NCBI GenBank assembly: GCA_910588865.1
Contig: CAJUSJ010000012.1
Location: 1-32,412 of the forward strand
Direction of reading: 5' to 3'
DNA: 32,412 nucleotides
From: an uncultured Lachnospiraceae bacterium
GTDB taxonomy: Bacteria; Bacillota; Clostridia; Lachnospirales; Lachnospiraceae
Positions 30,477-32,412 of this stretch are shown here, piece after piece. The notes under the pieces are model-generated. The model saw only the letters and a program-made list of their open reading frames with translations, was not told the DNA's origin and did no database searches. The position numbers and the translations under genes are program-made. Positions within the stretch are counted from its first letter, which is position 1; each line of letters opens with the position of its first letter.

Positions 30477-31571
30477 TCAGCTTACCAGCTCCTTAAGCTG
30501 CTCTAAAAGGGCCCCGCCCCCTACCTGGATGTTGCCTACCTGGGCGCAGATCCTCTCCAGGCACTCCATCTCTTTCAGCTTGTACAGGGTTTTGTTCTCA
30601 TCCATCAGCCGCGCCGTGTTCAGCAGGGATCTGGTGGAAGCCACCTCCTCCCGCCTGGTAATCACGTTGGCCTGGGCTCTTTTCTCCGCTATGAGCACGG
30701 TGTTCATGATATCCCGGATCTCGCCTGGCAAAATGATGTCCTTGATTCCCGCGCTGACAAACTGAATACAGTAGTCTTTCTCCACCTCCTTAAGCCTGGT
30801 GAAAATAAACTGGGAGATCTCCTCCTTCTGCTCCAGAAGCTCATCCAGACGGTATCTGCCGATGTACTCCCGGATCACCAGCTGAACACAGGCGTAAACC
30901 TGATTTTCCAGGTTTTTGATGGTCTCGATCATGGTCCTTGGCTCCACCACTTTATATGTACACATCAGATTGATCCGGATACCGATCCGGTCTGCCGTCA
31001 GGATCTCCTGCCCTGTAATCTCCAGCGGACGGGTCTTTAAATCCACCACCCGGCACAGCACGTCTTTTGAGTACATCCAGTAGTAGTAAGTCCCTGTGCC
31101 AAGTTCCTTCACCACCTGATTGTCATAATACAGGATTCCCAGCTCTCCGGGCTGAATCTCGATCTTCTTATAATATTTCCCAGGGATCTGGGCCAGGCAG
31201 GCCTTGCTCACCTGGGCCGCTGTCTCCGGCACCCTCATATCCAAAAGCTCAACCTCATACCGTCTCCACACATTCCAGTACAGGTACTCGGTGTCTGTCA
31301 GAATTTTACTAACCACGCCGTTCTTTTTCAACACTCCGATATGCCCCTCCGGGATCATAATATGGAGCACATTTTGGGCAAACGACGGGTCTTTTAAAAG
31401 GATGTCCCTGGGCACCTTGTTAAATCCCACAAGGCCGTCCATCTCTTCCACCACCACCTCATAACCCAAAGCGGCTTTCAGAAAATGGTAGGTGCCTCTG
31501 TAAAGAGTTTTTACAAAGCAGCCATTTTTCAGCAAAAATCCACATTGATTCTGATTGATCTGATATTTCAT
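30477..31571 (-). CDS. SPFH/slipin-like protein with three N-terminal beta-type repeats
   Basis: The 364-residue protein has a Band 7/SPFH region at about 171-320 (VVDLKTRPLEITGQEILTAD, RIGIRINLMCTYKV, then the helical EKRAQANVITRREEV) and a short C-terminal helix. Unlike stomatins it has no N-terminal membrane segment. Instead three related units occur at residues 9-30, 77-99 and 143-165, each of the form xGxLxxNxxVxxxLxxGTYxYW (for example ELGILYYDNQVVKELGTGTY). GGAGGGAGGGG precedes the ATG. It is probably a membrane-associated scaffold or oligomer, function unknown. It follows a 500-base region without a convincing gene. Confidence 0.87.
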   Translation of the reverse strand: MKYQINQNQCGFLLKNGCFVKTLYRGTYHFLKAALGYEVVVEEMDGLVGFNKVPRDILLKDPSFAQNVLHIMIPEGHIGVLKKNGVVSKILTDTEYLYWNVWRRYEVELLDMRVPETAAQVSKACLAQIPGKYYKKIEIQPGELGILYYDNQVVKELGTGTYYYWMYSKDVLCRVVDLKTRPLEITGQEILTADRIGIRINLMCTYKVVEPRTMIETIKNLENQVYACVQLVIREYIGRYRLDELLEQKEEISQFIFTRLKEVEKDYCIQFVSAGIKDIILPGEIRDIMNTVLIAEKRAQANVITRREEVASTRSLLNTARLMDENKTLYKLKEMECLERICAQVGNIQVGGGALLEQLKELVS

Positions 31572-32116
31572 GGGTCCCCTCCCTCCATATGTTCCTTGTT
31601 TTCACGATTCCGACACAGGGTCCGCCACAGAGACCTCCGCGGACCTTCCTCCCTCCAAAGACAGACCTCCGTCTTCAAAAAGAAGCTTTTCCCTGGAAAA
31701 GCAGGCATCCTCTGTCCGGCTGCCCGGCTTCTCAAAGCCGCCTCCCCCGGTGACTCTCCAGAGAGCCTCCAAGGTTTTGGCCGTCTTTGTCTTCCGGGCC
31801 ATGGGACCGATACAGCCTGCCCTCTTAGGCGGTGCTGGCGGATTCTCTGCCGCGCGTTCCGCTTTTTGGAACGCGGAACCTCGCGGGCGGATTCCATGTC
31901 GTCCTCTTTTCTCTGCTGGACACTTGACAGGCGTCCTTTGATCGCTTTTGGCCACTAAGCAACGGTTTTCACACCGGCGGGATTCGAACCCGCGTAAATC
32001 AACCTTTCTTTTTCCATGTTTCTGGCGGCATACCGCGCCGCACAGCGGCCGGCACCGCTTTGCTTCTATACAAAAGCTGTAAGCCAGAACCATCCTCTTT
32101 CCCTTTCGGGTGTCTT
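31572..32116 (-). other. Hairpin-rich region upstream of the slipin-like gene; doubtful ORFs or structured RNA
   Basis: No frame here encodes a recognisable protein. Two overlapping minus-strand frames are open (163 codons from 32093, 109 codons from 31897). Both are Arg-rich with no domain, and the plus strand is also open, which suggests a lack of stops in GC-rich DNA and not coding. The 109-codon frame does have AGAGGA six bases before its ATG and an ATGA overlap with the slipin start. Small hairpins are frequent: 31686-31701, 31725-31740, 31754-31765, 31853-31875, 32025-32041 and 32045-32058. A tRNA T-arm-like sequence is at 31977-31993. A transcript from the promoter at 32123-32151 would carry all of these as a leader of about 540 bases. 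Confidence 0.4.
31977..31993 (-). other. tRNA T-arm-like hairpin without the rest of a tRNA
   Basis: The minus strand reads GCGGGTTCGAATCCCGC: a five-base-pair stem closing TTCGAAT, the classic T-arm with GTTCGAAT. The following CGGTGTGA could be an acceptor 3' half, but no complementary CACACCG, D-arm or anticodon arm is found within 100 bases upstream. It may be a tRNA remnant, an attachment-site fragment, part of a structured RNA, or chance. Confidence 0.5.
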
Positions 32117-32122
32117 TATCCT

Positions 32123-32151
32123 ACCATAAAATCCCATGATTATCATTTCAA
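32123..32151 (-). promoter_or_regulatory. Candidate promoter reading towards the slipin-like gene
   Basis: On the minus strand TTGAAA (32146-32151) is followed after 17 bases by TATGGT (32123-32128). The -35 matches in five of six positions and the -10 in four. No better promoter is seen closer to the slipin gene. Confidence 0.5.
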
Positions 32152-32205
32152 AAACGCTGCGAAACTTGATAGAATCTTGCAGTTAGAGGCGGCATATGCT
32201 ATACT

Positions 32206-32266
32206 TTCACAGTACCCCCTTATCGCCCGCTTGTGTCTTCGCCTTGAACGACAGGGGTACTGTGCC
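32206..32266. repeat. Long-hairpin repeat, copy 1
   Basis: This 61-base unit is identical to 32352-32412 except at one base (A32211 versus G32357). Its ends, CACAGTACCCC (32208-32218) and GGGGTACTGTG (32254-32264), form a perfect 11-base-pair stem around a 35-base loop. No ORF is supported across it. Confidence 0.85.
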
Positions 32267-32351
32267 CTCCGGGGGATGCGCGGAATACGGGCAGGGATGA
32301 TGTCACTTCGTGACCCCGTTTTCGCGCGGCTCAGCTCGGGAGCGCTGAGCC

Positions 32352-32412
32352 TTCACGGTACCCCCTTATCGCCCGCTTGTGTCTTCGCCTTGAACGACAG
32401 GGGTACTGTGCC
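32352..32412. repeat. Long-hairpin repeat, copy 2 (at window edge)
   Basis: This is the second copy, 146 bases after the first. Its stem is 32354-32364 with 32400-32410. The single base change turns an A-T pair into a G-T (G-U) pair, so the hairpin is kept. Between the copies lie two further hairpins: GTCAC/GTGAC (32302-32314) and GGCTCAGC/GCTGAGCC (32328-32351). The array may continue past the window. Confidence 0.85.

Noticed and set aside
31940..32060. Complete tRNA or tmRNA gene around the T-arm-like sequence
   Set aside because: No D-arm, anticodon arm or complementary 5' acceptor strand could be found, and no tmRNA tag-coding frame.
32206..32412. CRISPR array
   Set aside because: Only two repeats are seen, with a 61-base unit and an 85-base spacer that itself folds; no cas genes are present and the dimensions do not fit.

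Overview
The window looks like chromosomal DNA from a gut-type clostridium of the Lachnospiraceae (Clostridium cluster XIVa, Enterocloster/Hungatella-like). This is inferred from strong AGGAGG-type ribosome sites, sigma-A type promoters, moderately GC-rich coding DNA, clostridial lipoprotein signals, YesM/AraC-type two-component genes and a free-standing Mrp-type antiporter operon. No species can be named from sequence alone. Almost everything is on the minus strand; only a DUF554 membrane protein and a small unknown membrane protein lie on the plus strand.

Layout, left to right. (1) 1-2.7 kb: a CapA-family protein and a PLP aminotransferase, flanked by copies of a palindrome-containing dispersed repeat. 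(2) 2.7-12.4 kb: a ten-gene Mrp-type cation/proton antiporter operon (E, F, G, MbhD-like, MbhE+B fusion, C, then four NuoL/M/N-like subunits), with a promoter at about 12.4 kb and a terminator at 2.7 kb. (3) 12.5-16.7 kb: a TRAP transporter with one DctQ, one DctM and two different DctP binding proteins, with a terminator hairpin between the first dctP and dctQ. (4) 16.9-25.7 kb: a tightly packed minus-strand run of lgt, a hybrid histidine kinase, larB, larE, larC, a YesM-type sensor kinase and an AraC-type response regulator, ending just upstream of the TRAP promoter. (5) 25.9-28.5 kb: DUF554 protein, AEC-family carrier and an unknown membrane protein. (6) 28.5-31.6 kb: a pyridoxamine-kinase-like protein overlapping a bacterial PARG-type macrodomain protein, then an SPFH/slipin-like protein. 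(7) 31.6-32.4 kb: no convincing gene, but a hairpin-rich stretch with a tRNA T-arm-like sequence and two nearly identical long hairpin repeats.

The most interesting functional unit is the junction of nickel-pincer cofactor synthesis (larB-larE-larC, no larA in view) with two sensory kinases and a TRAP carboxylate transporter. larC overlaps the YesM kinase gene, which overlaps its regulator gene, and the regulator lies directly upstream of dctP. A reasonable inference is a system that senses and imports a 2-hydroxy acid and processes it with a LarA-family racemase or epimerase encoded elsewhere. The Mrp operon next to it could maintain a sodium gradient of the kind TRAP transporters use. The two-hairpin repeat at the right edge and the hairpin-rich leader before the slipin gene are the best candidates for undescribed non-coding structure.
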